This document shows positions 18,554-25,771 of a stretch of 25,912 nt of DNA, piece after piece (the first letter of the stretch is position 1; each line of letters opens with the position of its first letter). The DNA is from Myxococcales bacterium (GTDB lineage: Bacteria > Myxococcota > Polyangia > Fen-1088), in contig PMCR01000514.1 of the NCBI GenBank assembly GCA_003155465.1, forward strand, positions 1 to 25,912, written 5' to 3'. A program made the position numbers and the translations under genes. The notes under the pieces are model-generated. The model saw only the letters and a list, made by a program, of their open reading frames with translations, was not told the DNA's origin and searched no databases.

Positions 18554-19726
18554 TCATGGCTGGGGGACAACCGCGGGCAGGTTGGCAACAAACCACAACC
18601 CCCTCTCACCCGTCTCACCAGCCGCGGAGCCCCAGAGAGCAAACTTGAGGCGGAGGACCCAAGAGTCGCCCCCGGTCCACACCTGGGTACGCGACAGCCC
18701 AATCCGTCCTGTCCAACCCTTGAGCCGCGGAATGGCATCTGAGTCGCCGCAGACAAGGTCTAGCCTCACGTAGCGCTCTGGATACGGCGGCAACGTTCCC
18801 GCGTCTGGGCTCAGAAGACTCAGGTCATAGGCAGCGCGCACTTGAGCCGCGCCAAGCTCTTGATGGATAGCGTAGATGCGGAGAGGGGGTCTGAACCTGC
18901 CTGAGGTGGCGGGGTTCGCGGCGAGAACGCCCCTGAACGGGGTTCCCGTGGCCACCCGGATCCGCGGATCGCCATCCTCGACGCAGGTGTGGGCGTCAAC
19001 GAGCGATAGGGTTCCATCCCAGAAGTGATCTACCCAGGTGGTAACGTCGGTAGCTGCCGATCCCGTTGGAAACTCGCAGAGATCATAAGTCTCCTGAACC
19101 TCGGGCAGGGTCGCCGACAGCCAGAGCGAAAAGTCCGGTATGCACGCCGTCGCTCCCGAGTCGCCGGCCCCCCCCCCGTCGCCCTTGACCGCATCCACAG
19201 CGCTGTCCTGACCCACCGGCGCGTCGATCTGCCTGGCGTCGCCAGCCGCGTCCGGCACCTGCGGCGCGGGCACGTCGTTGATGCCAGTGTCGCGCGCATT
19301 AGCCCCATCGCCTGGGGCGCTGCCGTCGTTCCCGATCCGGTCGGACGGCATGCCGCCGTCTGTGCCGGCCAGCCGCCCATCCCCAGGCGAGCTATCGTCA
19401 CCGCCAGGCAGACGCGCATCCCCCGGCACAACGCCCCCGTCGCCGCCGCCAGCCCCGCCCCCGCCGATACCAAGATCCGCCGGTGCACCGGTCGCATCGC
19501 CCGTCCCCGGCGCTGCCCCGGCACCGTCTGCCGTCAAGGCCGCATCCCCAAGCCCCGGGGCACCGCCACCAGCATCTGCAGCCTCAATCGCGCCGCCGCC
19601 AGCCCCGCCAGCGCCAGCCTCATGACTTGCGGTCCCTGACGACGAACACCCATACAGGCTGCCCGCCAACAGCAACGCTCCAAGGCGCTGCCAACCACTC
19701 GTTCGCACAGACTCCGCGATCCTCAT
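18554..19726 (-). CDS. Lipoprotein with long Gly/Ala/Asp linker and an unknown C-terminal domain; first gene of the Tc-like run
   Basis: A 390-aa protein from ATG 19724-19726. No good Shine-Dalgarno site precedes it; a TTG 27 bases upstream is the alternative. The lipobox is clear: LYGC with Cys27 as the acylated residue. Residues about 30-200 are a low-complexity Gly/Ala/Asp/Pro linker of the kind common in myxobacterial surface lipoproteins. The linker contains a run of ten G on the coding strand (19168-19177). Residues about 205-390 form a compact domain (CIPDFSLWLSATLPEVQETY, CEFPTG, HTCVEDGDPRIRV, RYVRLDLVCGDSD, WVLRLKFALWG) that I cannot assign; Cys pairs suggest disulfides. It lies 80 bp before the TcA-like gene and probably belongs to the same operon. 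A surface tether or assembly factor is possible but unproven. Confidence 0.8.
   Translation of the reverse strand: MRIAESVRTSGWQRLGALLLAGSLYGCSSSGTASHEAGAGGAGGGAIEAADAGGGAPGLGDAALTADGAGAAPGTGDATGAPADLGIGGGGAGGGDGGVVPGDARLPGGDDSSPGDGRLAGTDGGMPSDRIGNDGSAPGDGANARDTGINDVPAPQVPDAAGDARQIDAPVGQDSAVDAVKGDGGGAGDSGATACIPDFSLWLSATLPEVQETYDLCEFPTGSAATDVTTWVDHFWDGTLSLVDAHTCVEDGDPRIRVATGTPFRGVLAANPATSGRFRPPLRIYAIHQELGAAQVRAAYDLSLLSPDAGTLPPYPERYVRLDLVCGDSDAIPRLKGWTGRIGLSRTQVWTGGDSWVLRLKFALWGSAAGETGERGLWFVANLPAVVPQP
19168..19177 (-). repeat. Homopolymeric G10 tract inside the lipoprotein coding region
   Basis: Ten consecutive C on the plus strand read as GAC followed by ten G on the coding strand, near residue 185 at the end of the linker. 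Gain or loss of one base would shift the frame before the C-terminal domain. Tracts of this length are known substrates for slipped-strand mispairing; switching here is inference. Confidence 0.8.
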
Positions 19727-19734
19727 GGCGCCCG

Positions 19735-19764
19735 ATATTGCGTCAGCCAGCAATCCATGTGCAA
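19735..19764 (-). promoter_or_regulatory. Possible promoter for the Tc-like operon
   Basis: On the minus strand TTGCAC (19759-19764) and CAATAT (19735-19740) are separated by 18 bases. Transcription would begin one to three bases before the ATG at 19726, giving a nearly leaderless mRNA. That agrees with the missing Shine-Dalgarno site, but both boxes are imperfect. Confidence 0.25.
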
Positions 19765-19819
19765 GCGAATTCCATCAGTGGAACTGGGAGTACGATCTCT
19801 CGCCCGAATTGCATCCGCT

Positions 19820-19964
19820 GTAGGGGCGACCTGCGGTCGCCCTCCGGCCGCCCGCCAACATCCCGCACAGCCATTGACCGCATTGTCCCGCGCAATTCCG
19901 CGGGTTGCAGCCCACCGGCTCGTGCAGCCGAACCCACTGGGGCGGCCGCAGGTCGCCCCTACGC
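19820..19964. repeat. REP-like inverted repeat pair
   Basis: The left arm begins GTAGGGGCGACCTGCGG at 19820. The right arm (19947-19963) is its exact reverse complement over the same 17 bases. The left copy is itself a palindrome: GGGCGACC, loop TGC, GGTCGCCC (19824-19842). The right copy has one changed base. The roughly 100 bp between are GC-rich with no coding content. The layout suits a REP/BIME or MITE-like dispersed element. There is no visible target-site duplication. Confidence 0.6.
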
Positions 19965-20017
19965 AGATAGGCTTCCCATGCCCGCGCCACGCCGAACTCC
20001 AGTCCCTTATGCCGCTC

Positions 20018-20046
20018 TGGACCCTCCTCGAACTCCCGCGTACTAT
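20018..20046 (+). promoter_or_regulatory. Possible promoter for the plus-strand lipoprotein
   Basis: TGGACC (20018-20023) and TACTAT (20041-20046) have a 17-base spacer. The predicted RNA would start about 15 bases before the ATG at 20069. The -10 box is good and the -35 box is four of six. Confidence 0.3.
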
Positions 20047-20068
20047 TGCAGTCTCGCAAGCGTGCCCC

Positions 20069-20812
20069 ATGAATCCCAATCGCACGTTCCGCCCAACCCT
20101 CCTAATCATCCTGATCGCCGGCCTGCTCGCGCCTGCATGCGGGCGCTCCAACAAGAGCGACGCCAGCGCCGATGGCCGCCCCTCCTGGCCTTGGGATGTC
20201 CAGCCCAACCCATTGCCGGACACTAGCAGTCCCGATTCTTCCCGCGATACCGCATCATCGACTGAAACCATGCCTCCGCCCGACGTTGGTGAAGACCGCG
20301 CAATTGCGGCCGACACCGCGACAAGTGACAGTCCTGCTGATGCGGCCCCGGAAGACACTGCAATCAATCCGGACTCAGACGAAGACACCGGCCGACTGGA
20401 TGGCAACGACGATCCGTCTGATCCGGGCACCGGCGATCTATGCGCGAATGGGTACTCTTGTCTGACTAGCTGTGAGAACCACTGTGGCCTGCACAATCTT
20501 GGCCGCAGTGTTTGCACCTGCATATCCAATGCGTTGCACTGCAGCGACTGCATTCTGAGCGATCAGGCGCGCCCGCAGGTGCCTCAAGTCGTTTCTGTGA
20601 CCTGTGCAGATGGCATTGCCACGGGAGTTGCCTGCGCGCGGGTCGGCGACGCTTGCTTCCTCCATCCGGGCTGGCCCTACCCCGACGGTTGCCTGTGCTG
20701 GTCGACGCCCCTGGGTATGGTCTGGAACTGTGCCCCGGTCTTCGATTGGTTCAGCTTCTTGCCGGATGCCGGTCCGCCCGGCACCGGGGCCAGCCCAGCC
20801 GCTCCCCGGTGA
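20069..20812 (+). CDS. Lipoprotein with Asp/Thr/Ser-rich linker and Cys-rich C-terminal domain, function unknown
   Basis: A 247-aa protein. The ATG at 20069 opens a strong signal peptide (LLIILIAGLLAPAC) with Cys24 as the likely lipidated residue. No Shine-Dalgarno site is evident. Residues about 35-125 are an acidic, low-complexity linker. Residues about 130-235 hold roughly a dozen cysteines (CANGYSCLTSCENHC, CTCISNALHCSDC, CLCWSTP), suggesting a disulfide-rich extracellular domain; I recognise no family. It is divergent from the Tc-like run and converges on the vWA gene with twelve bases between stops. Its plan (lipobox, acidic linker, Cys-containing domain) resembles the lipoprotein at 18554-19726, but the domains do not look alike. 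Confidence 0.8.
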   Translation: MNPNRTFRPTLLIILIAGLLAPACGRSNKSDASADGRPSWPWDVQPNPLPDTSSPDSSRDTASSTETMPPPDVGEDRAIAADTATSDSPADAAPEDTAINPDSDEDTGRLDGNDDPSDPGTGDLCANGYSCLTSCENHCGLHNLGRSVCTCISNALHCSDCILSDQARPQVPQVVSVTCADGIATGVACARVGDACFLHPGWPYPDGCLCWSTPLGMVWNCAPVFDWFSFLPDAGPPGTGASPAAPR

Positions 20813-20824
20813 AGTTGCGCGCCC

Positions 20825-23800
20825 CTACCGCCGCCGCTTGCGCACCAACACCAGGCCCAGCAGCGCGAGCAAGCACGCTCCCGCCTGACTTCCACCTCCA
20901 GCACCCCAACCGCAGACTGTGCAACCGAAAAGGCCTCGGCTCCCTGGCTTGACCCGGACCTCCACTGCGTTGACTAGAACACACTCCGCACGTCCGTCAG
21001 TTTGGACTATGCATTCCTCTGAGTTCTGGCAGCGAACCACTTCGCAAGGGCTGGTCTCGCACTGGCCGCTGGTCTCGACGCACACCGTGCCAGCCGGGCA
21101 CGGGATACCTGGGCAGACCCGGTTCTGACACGCGCCGGTCGAGGGATTGCAGAATGAACCCTCGGTACAACTCTTGCCCGCGCAAAGATCGGTCGCGCAC
21201 TGGCCGGTCTGGCAACTTTGCCCCTTGGGGCACGTCACCGTGGTACAGCTCGGCACGCAGGTTCCGTTGGCACAATACTGGCCCGGATTGCAGACCACCC
21301 CCAGGCAGGGATCGGCCTGGCACTGTCGATTGTGGCAGATTTGCCCAGTCGGACAGCCGCGCGAGTAGCAATCCTGACACTGGCCGTTCCGGCAGGTGGC
21401 GCCCGCCGGGCAGGTGATCCCAGCGCAGGGATCGTAGCACTTGCCCTTCTCGTCACACAATTGACCGGCCGGGCAGGGTTTCAATGCGCAGGCCCTCAAT
21501 AGGCAGGCTCCGTTTTCGCAATAGCGGTCGGCCGCGCACGGCTGCTCGTTCCCCCGGCAAATCGGCACACACTGGCCGGCCACGCAGGTCAGCGCCTCGC
21601 CACAGTCGGCGTTGTCGTCAATCTGGCCGTTACAGTCGTTGTCCCTGCCGTCGCAGATCTCGTCAGACGGGCCCACACCGCCCACGCAGGCCCAGCCGTC
21701 CGCGCCCCTGCACTGAAAGTGCCCGGGCTTGCATTCGCCCTGCAAAGCCGCCCCTGCCGCGAACCCGGGTGGATTGCAAGTAGCAGCCGGCGGGACGAGG
21801 CTTTCATCGACCAGGCCGTTGCAGTCGTCGTCCACTCCGTTGCACACCTCGGGCTTGGCCCCCACATCGTTGCTGCAAACGATGCGCCCGCCCACGCAGG
21901 CCTTCACGCCCTGCCGACATGCGCCCACCGCGCTGCCGCAAGGCTCACCGACTCCCGGCATGTCGCCATCTGCCTCGTCAATCACCCCGTCGCAGTCATT
22001 GTCAATGCCGTCGCAGATCTCGGGCGTGGGGTAAAGCGAACTGACCGTGCACACCACTTTGGTCCCCGAGTCGTCGCAGACGTTCTTGCCCGCGCCCTGA
22101 CACGATCCCTCGTTGCAGGTCTGGCCCAGGCTCGGGAAATCCTCGTCCACGCTGCCATCGCAGTCATCGTCCTTGCCATTGCATAGTTCCTGCCTGGGCG
22201 TCACCGCACCCACGCAGGCCAACTCGCCTTTGCCCGTAATGGGGTTGGTCTGGCAAGCCTGCTGGCCAAAACCGCAGACACCCACGCACTTCCCGGTCGA
22301 CACGTCACAGCCCACCGCCCCCGTGGGATAGCATGTCGTACTTGAGACCGGGTCGTTCTCGTCAACCTGCCCGTCACAGTTGTTGTCCTGGCCGTCGCAC
22401 GGGATCTCGGCCTGGGGCGGGGTTGCACCCACGCAGTTCTGCCAGGCACCCGCCACGCATGACTGCATGCCGGTCGCGCAAGTCCCTTTGCAGGCCCAAA
22501 TTCCCGAAACCGAGTCCAACCCGCACCCCGACAAGCCCGCCGGAAAGCATGCCTGCCCGATGCCGTCGATCACGCCGTCGCAATCATTGTCCTTGTTGTC
22601 GCAGATTTCCGGCTGGGGCCCCACCGCGCCCTGGCACACCGTCTGCTTTCCGCCTGCGCCGTCGTCCACACAGGCGGTGCTCCCGGGCCGGCACTCGCCC
22701 ACACTGGGGCCGCAACTCACCGATGGGACGTCGTCGACAATCCCGTTGCAGTTGTCGTCCAGTCCATTGCACACCTCGGGTTGGTAGGCGCAGGCGCAAG
22801 ACAGGCCTTCATCAATCTGCCCATCGCAGTTCTCGTCAGCGCAGTCTGCCGCCGCAGGCGCGAGACAGCCCGGCCCTGTTCCACACACTTCTTGCTCTGC
22901 GGCTCCGGGCTCAAGCGGCGCCGCTCCGCAGGCTGCGGCCGCGGCACACACCACCCCGTCGCCGGCCGCGTTGCAAGCGTAGACGCCCTGCCGCTTGCAG
23001 CGGCCGACCCCGACCGAGCAAGGCTTGCCCTTCAGGGGAAAGGCCGCCGCCTCGTCATAGCAAGTCGCGCTGCAGTTGCACCGGGGCACGGGAACTGAAT
23101 TCACGATGATGTCGCCCAGGCTGGCCGCCAAGTCTGCCCGGTTGTTGGCGAGATAGACGGATTTCTTGCCGCCCGAGCCTGCCGACGCCATAAGTCTCAA
23201 CGCGTCCGAGGCGCCGGTACCGAACCCCACCACGTAGACCGTGATCCCGGCCGCGTAGGCCGCCGCCGCCGCCAGGACCGGGTCGCCAGCACGGTCAGGT
23301 GAGCACTCGTCTCCCCCGTCGGTGACGAGGATGATGTTGTAGGACCGGCACGCCGCACGCGGATCGCGAGCCGCCGCATCAGCCGACAGCAACCCGGCGC
23401 CCGGCCCCACGTCGATCTTGGCCGGGTTCAGCAACCAGTCGGTGATCGAGTACACGCTGCCTGCCAGCGGCGTACTGGTCTCGGCCCGAATCTCTCGGTT
23501 CGAGTTGGCGGAGAAGGGAGGCAGATCCTCCTTGCCATCGATCCATCGGTAGATGGCGCTGAAGTTGGGGCCCGCCGTCGGGAAGCCAACGATGACCTGC
23601 GCCCCAGGGCAGGTGGCCGAGTAGGCGCAAGGCACCGAGCAGGCAATCTGGCGCCACTCGAAGATGTGATCGTTGGTGTCAGCCGGATCGGCGCATCCCG
23701 TGCAGCCGTTGCCCGACGAGCATTCCCGGTATGGCTCGCCCATTTGCCCGACGCAGTACTTCTGCGGGGTGGCGTCCTCGGGCAAGTCCACGCAGGTGGC

Positions 23801-24166
23801 ACCTGCCACCAGGGCTGTGCAGTCACTATCGTTCACGCAGGGCTGCCCCAGCAGCACGCGGGCGTAGGTGGCAAGAGCGAACTCAGCCGAGCCAAAGGCC
23901 GAAATGGTGTCGATGATTGCCGCCTTGGCCAAATACAGCTTGCTGTCGTCGTATTTCCAGCCCCCGGTGGACTTTCCATCGAGGTCGCATCCTGGCTGGC
24001 TCTCCGAGCCGTCTCCGTGGGTGGGCGTGCCGGCGATGTTCGCGCTCATGGACGTCGAGTTGTCCAGGATGAAGACGAAGCGGGGCTTGTCGACCTGGGC
24101 CGCCACTTCGGACGTTGCCAGGCTCAAACCAACCAGGGCTGCTGCAGCTAGTCCCATACGCGTCAT
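20825..24166 (-). CDS. Secreted von Willebrand A protein with MopE-like and Cys-rich repeats and a MYXO-CTERM-like anchor
   Basis: A 1113-aa protein from ATG 24164-24166, six bases after GGAGG. The signal peptide cleaves after VAA (residue 23). The vWA domain spans about 28-355, with the MIDAS DNSTS at 35-39 and VTDGGDE near 282. A Cys-containing insert (about 90-170) sits inside it. Between about 442 and 845 there are eight MopE-type metal-binding motifs (for example CNGLDDNCNGIVDD, CDNKDNDCDGVID, CNGKDDDCDGSVDED). From about 850 to 1060 come seven CxxGxxC units plus variants. The end is a Gly/Cys segment, a hydrophobic stretch (LLALLGLVLV) and RKRRR, as in MYXO-CTERM sorting tails. This implies export followed by anchoring to the cell surface. 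Ca2+ or other metal binding is expected from the repeats. The ligand is unknown. The 113-bp gap from lolA suggests its own expression. Confidence 0.9.
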   Translation of the reverse strand: MTRMGLAAAALVGLSLATSEVAAQVDKPRFVFILDNSTSMSANIAGTPTHGDGSESQPGCDLDGKSTGGWKYDDSKLYLAKAAIIDTISAFGSAEFALATYARVLLGQPCVNDSDCTALVAGATCVDLPEDATPQKYCVGQMGEPYRECSSGNGCTGCADPADTNDHIFEWRQIACSVPCAYSATCPGAQVIVGFPTAGPNFSAIYRWIDGKEDLPPFSANSNREIRAETSTPLAGSVYSITDWLLNPAKIDVGPGAGLLSADAAARDPRAACRSYNIILVTDGGDECSPDRAGDPVLAAAAAYAAGITVYVVGFGTGASDALRLMASAGSGGKKSVYLANNRADLAASLGDIIVNSVPVPRCNCSATCYDEAAAFPLKGKPCSVGVGRCKRQGVYACNAAGDGVVCAAAAACGAAPLEPGAAEQEVCGTGPGCLAPAAADCADENCDGQIDEGLSCACAYQPEVCNGLDDNCNGIVDDVPSVSCGPSVGECRPGSTACVDDGAGGKQTVCQGAVGPQPEICDNKDNDCDGVIDGIGQACFPAGLSGCGLDSVSGIWACKGTCATGMQSCVAGAWQNCVGATPPQAEIPCDGQDNNCDGQVDENDPVSSTTCYPTGAVGCDVSTGKCVGVCGFGQQACQTNPITGKGELACVGAVTPRQELCNGKDDDCDGSVDEDFPSLGQTCNEGSCQGAGKNVCDDSGTKVVCTVSSLYPTPEICDGIDNDCDGVIDEADGDMPGVGEPCGSAVGACRQGVKACVGGRIVCSNDVGAKPEVCNGVDDDCNGLVDESLVPPAATCNPPGFAAGAALQGECKPGHFQCRGADGWACVGGVGPSDEICDGRDNDCNGQIDDNADCGEALTCVAGQCVPICRGNEQPCAADRYCENGACLLRACALKPCPAGQLCDEKGKCYDPCAGITCPAGATCRNGQCQDCYSRGCPTGQICHNRQCQADPCLGVVCNPGQYCANGTCVPSCTTVTCPKGQSCQTGQCATDLCAGKSCTEGSFCNPSTGACQNRVCPGIPCPAGTVCVETSGQCETSPCEVVRCQNSEECIVQTDGRAECVLVNAVEVRVKPGSRGLFGCTVCGWGAGGGSQAGACLLALLGLVLVRKRRR

Positions 24167-24172
24167 TGGACA

Positions 24173-24177
24173 CCTCC
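24173..24177 (-). promoter_or_regulatory. Ribosome binding site GGAGG for the vWA gene
   Basis: GGAGG lies six bases before the ATG at 24166 and rules out the longer start at 24283, which would overlap the end of lolA and bury the signal peptide. Confidence 0.7.
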
Positions 24178-24186
24178 AAAATCCCA

Positions 24187-24202
24187 CGTGGCGTTTGCCA
24201 CG
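24187..24202 (-). promoter_or_regulatory. Hairpin in the leader just upstream of the vWA ribosome binding site
   Basis: CGTGGC and GCCACG pair across a four-base loop, ten bases upstream of GGAGG. On the minus strand it is followed by GGGATTTTGG, too short a T run for a clear terminator. It may be a weak lolA terminator or a leader structure. Confidence 0.3.
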
Positions 24203-24279
24203 ACCATGAGAATCGTCGTGTGCGGCCTTGCCGGCCCCGACGCCCGCGACTGCCGCCAGCAGTGTGCGCAGGCCCCCCA

Positions 24280-24966
24280 TCACCGCTTACCCAGGTTGCC
24301 GGTGTCGACCACACGAACCCCGGCAGGTGGACTCCAACGAAAAACTTCGTCAGAGACCTTGGCGTTGATCTTCAGGTCTGAGAATACGAAATGGTTCGCG
24401 TTGCCCTGCTGGTCGACAAGCACGCTCTCGCGCACCGAAAAGTCGCCCGGGTCCACCACAAAGACGATGGACTTGTAGGTCGACTGGGGCTGTTTGGGCC
24501 GTAGCGACAGACGATAGTCGTCGGGGCGACCGAAGCGCGTGTCGCTCGACCACGCCACCTCGAATTCATCGGCGATTCGTCCCTTGCCCATCAAGAAGGC
24601 CAGGGCCGCCGGCAACTGCGATGTCTTGAGATCCTGCTTGAACGCCTGTTTCTCCTCGGGCTCGTACAGCCACAGCAACTGCCCATTGGAGAGAAACATG
24701 CGCGCCTCGGGCTTGTCGTAGTCCCAACGCATACGTCCTGGTTTCTTGAAGTGCACCTGGCCGGCAGAGACGCTCACCCGCCCCACCACGCTTCGACTGT
24801 ACCTCTGGGTGAAGCGAGCCTGGAAATCCTTGGCCAGGTCGTAGCGGCTCTGCACACGCGCAATCACAGCCGGCAGCTCAAACCGCGCAAGCACGGACTG
24901 GGCTGAAGCGGCGGGCGGGGCCGCATCGCCAGCGGCAAGCAGCAGGAGAAGAGAGATACTGATCAT
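24280..24966 (-). CDS. lolA: LolA-family periplasmic lipoprotein carrier
   Basis: A 228-aa protein of normal family length. LolA takes lipoproteins released from the inner membrane and carries them through the periplasm to the outer membrane. ATG 24964-24966 opens a signal peptide (hydrophobic 2-11, likely cleavage after ASA). The LolA fold motifs are all present: DFQARFTQRYSR, GQVHFKKPGRMRWDYDKPE, LSNGQLLWLYEPEEKQ, then the beta strands to FRWSPPAGVRVVD. The start overlaps the stop of the YhhN gene by ATGA (24963-24966), indicating translational coupling. Its position shortly after ftsK is the common proteobacterial arrangement. It would serve the many lipoproteins in this window. Confidence 0.92.
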   Translation of the reverse strand: MISISLLLLLAAGDAAPPAASAQSVLARFELPAVIARVQSRYDLAKDFQARFTQRYSRSVVGRVSVSAGQVHFKKPGRMRWDYDKPEARMFLSNGQLLWLYEPEEKQAFKQDLKTSQLPAALAFLMGKGRIADEFEVAWSSDTRFGRPDDYRLSLRPKQPQSTYKSIVFVVDPGDFSVRESVLVDQQGNANHFVFSDLKINAKVSDEVFRWSPPAGVRVVDTGNLGKR

Positions 24967-25631
24967 GGCACGACCTTCCCGCCCAGGCCCCAGCGCGCCG
25001 CCAGCACCAGGCAGACTTGCCCCCCCCAATAGAGGGAAAGGGTAATGGGTTGCGCCCAAACGGAAGAGCGTCGCAGGCGCGCCCAAGGCAGCATGGCCTG
25101 CGAGAAGTAGAACAGGGTTGCCCCCAGGCTGGCCACCGCGGCCAGTTCAAGCGATGCCGGTCCCGCCAGGGTGGAGAACACACCCGCCATCATGGCGGTA
25201 AGGCTGGCGGCATGGACCCCGACCGGAGCACGCAGTCCCGCACCGAGCCCGCGCCATTGCCGCCGCACAAGCCAGGCCGAGCACGCGCCAAAAACCACCA
25301 AGCCCGGCACCGCCAGCCATCCGCCCGGCCCCGCGCCAAGAAAGGCGAGCCCGTAACAAAGATGCGCGACCAGAAACAGCGCCAGACCCACCACCAGCGC
25401 TTCGTTGCCCTCGGCCAGCAGGGTGATGTCGGCGGCGAGAGACAAGATGATGCCGTTGAGCATCAGGGTGCCGAAGAGATCGCTGGGCATGCCACCCAAG
25501 ACGGCGAAGAGAAGCACCGTGGCCATCGGCTTGCCAACCCCAAAGATCATCTGCTTCCTCGCCGCCGCGCCGGCCACGGCGCCCACCGCCGCAGCGGCAA
25601 AGAGAATGAGAGAAAGCCCGAGGGGAGCCAC
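24963..25631 (-). CDS. YhhN/TMEM86-family membrane protein (putative lysoplasmalogenase)
   Basis: A 222-aa polytopic protein with about eight hydrophobic segments. GTG 25629-25631 is the only start that keeps the first segment (LGLSLILFAAAAVGAVAG); the ribosome binding site is poor (AAGG directly adjacent). Family marks: GKPM at 33-36, SLAADITLL with Asp68 in place of SLLGD, HLCYGLAF, GATLFYFSQ (about 171-178) and a terminal YWGGQ. Family members hydrolyse the vinyl ether bond of lysoplasmalogens in animals; several bacterial members are uncharacterised. Position 178 is Gln where animal members have Asp. E. coli YhhN also lacks the Asp there, so activity cannot be judged. Confidence 0.8.
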   Translation of the reverse strand: MAPLGLSLILFAAAAVGAVAGAAARKQMIFGVGKPMATVLLFAVLGGMPSDLFGTLMLNGIILSLAADITLLAEGNEALVVGLALFLVAHLCYGLAFLGAGPGGWLAVPGLVVFGACSAWLVRRQWRGLGAGLRAPVGVHAASLTAMMAGVFSTLAGPASLELAAVASLGATLFYFSQAMLPWARLRRSSVWAQPITLSLYWGGQVCLVLAARWGLGGKVVP

Positions 25632-25771
25632 GCCTTACTTTACAACGGTTCTCAGCAATTGGCGTCTTTCGTGCGCTCCTCGCCGCTGGACAGAATCTGT
25701 CGGGAGGTTCGGGCCGCCCGAAGGGCCGGATCGCGGATCGCGGGTCGCGTGGGCGTGGGCGAGAGGCGGTG
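25632..25771. other. Short intergenic region after ftsK
   Basis: It contains a 15-base near-palindrome TTCGGGCCGCCCGAA (25708-25722) and three tandem 7-mers, GGATCGC twice and GGGTCGC once (25728-25748). No T run follows on the minus strand, so no intrinsic terminator is evident. I see no promoter that I can defend. Confidence 0.4.

Larger units (their letters stand above)
19727..20068. other. Divergent intergenic region of 342 bp
   Basis: This separates the minus-strand Tc-like run from the plus-strand lipoprotein. It holds an inverted repeat of REP type and one weak sigma70-like promoter candidate on each strand. An open frame runs through it on the plus strand in phase with the 20069 gene, but it has repeat-derived, Pro/Arg/Ala-rich content and no export signal, so I do not take it as coding. 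Confidence 0.6.

Noticed and set aside
19757..20068. N-terminal extension of the plus-strand lipoprotein by 104 residues
   Set aside because: The extension reads through the inverted repeat, has no domain, and would bury the signal peptide and lipobox that begin at 20069.
24187..24202. Intrinsic terminator of the ftsK-YhhN-lolA run
   Set aside because: The stem is only six base pairs and the T run has four bases, so I list it only as a hairpin.
25020..25027. C8 run in the YhhN-family gene as a phase-variation tract
   Set aside because: Eight bases at the end of the gene in GC-rich DNA is near what chance allows, and a shift would only alter the last residues.
25098..25100. Gln178 replacing an Asp of animal YhhN/TMEM86 proteins as a sign of lost activity
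   Set aside because: E. coli YhhN also has no Asp at this place as I recall its sequence, so the position is variable and not informative.
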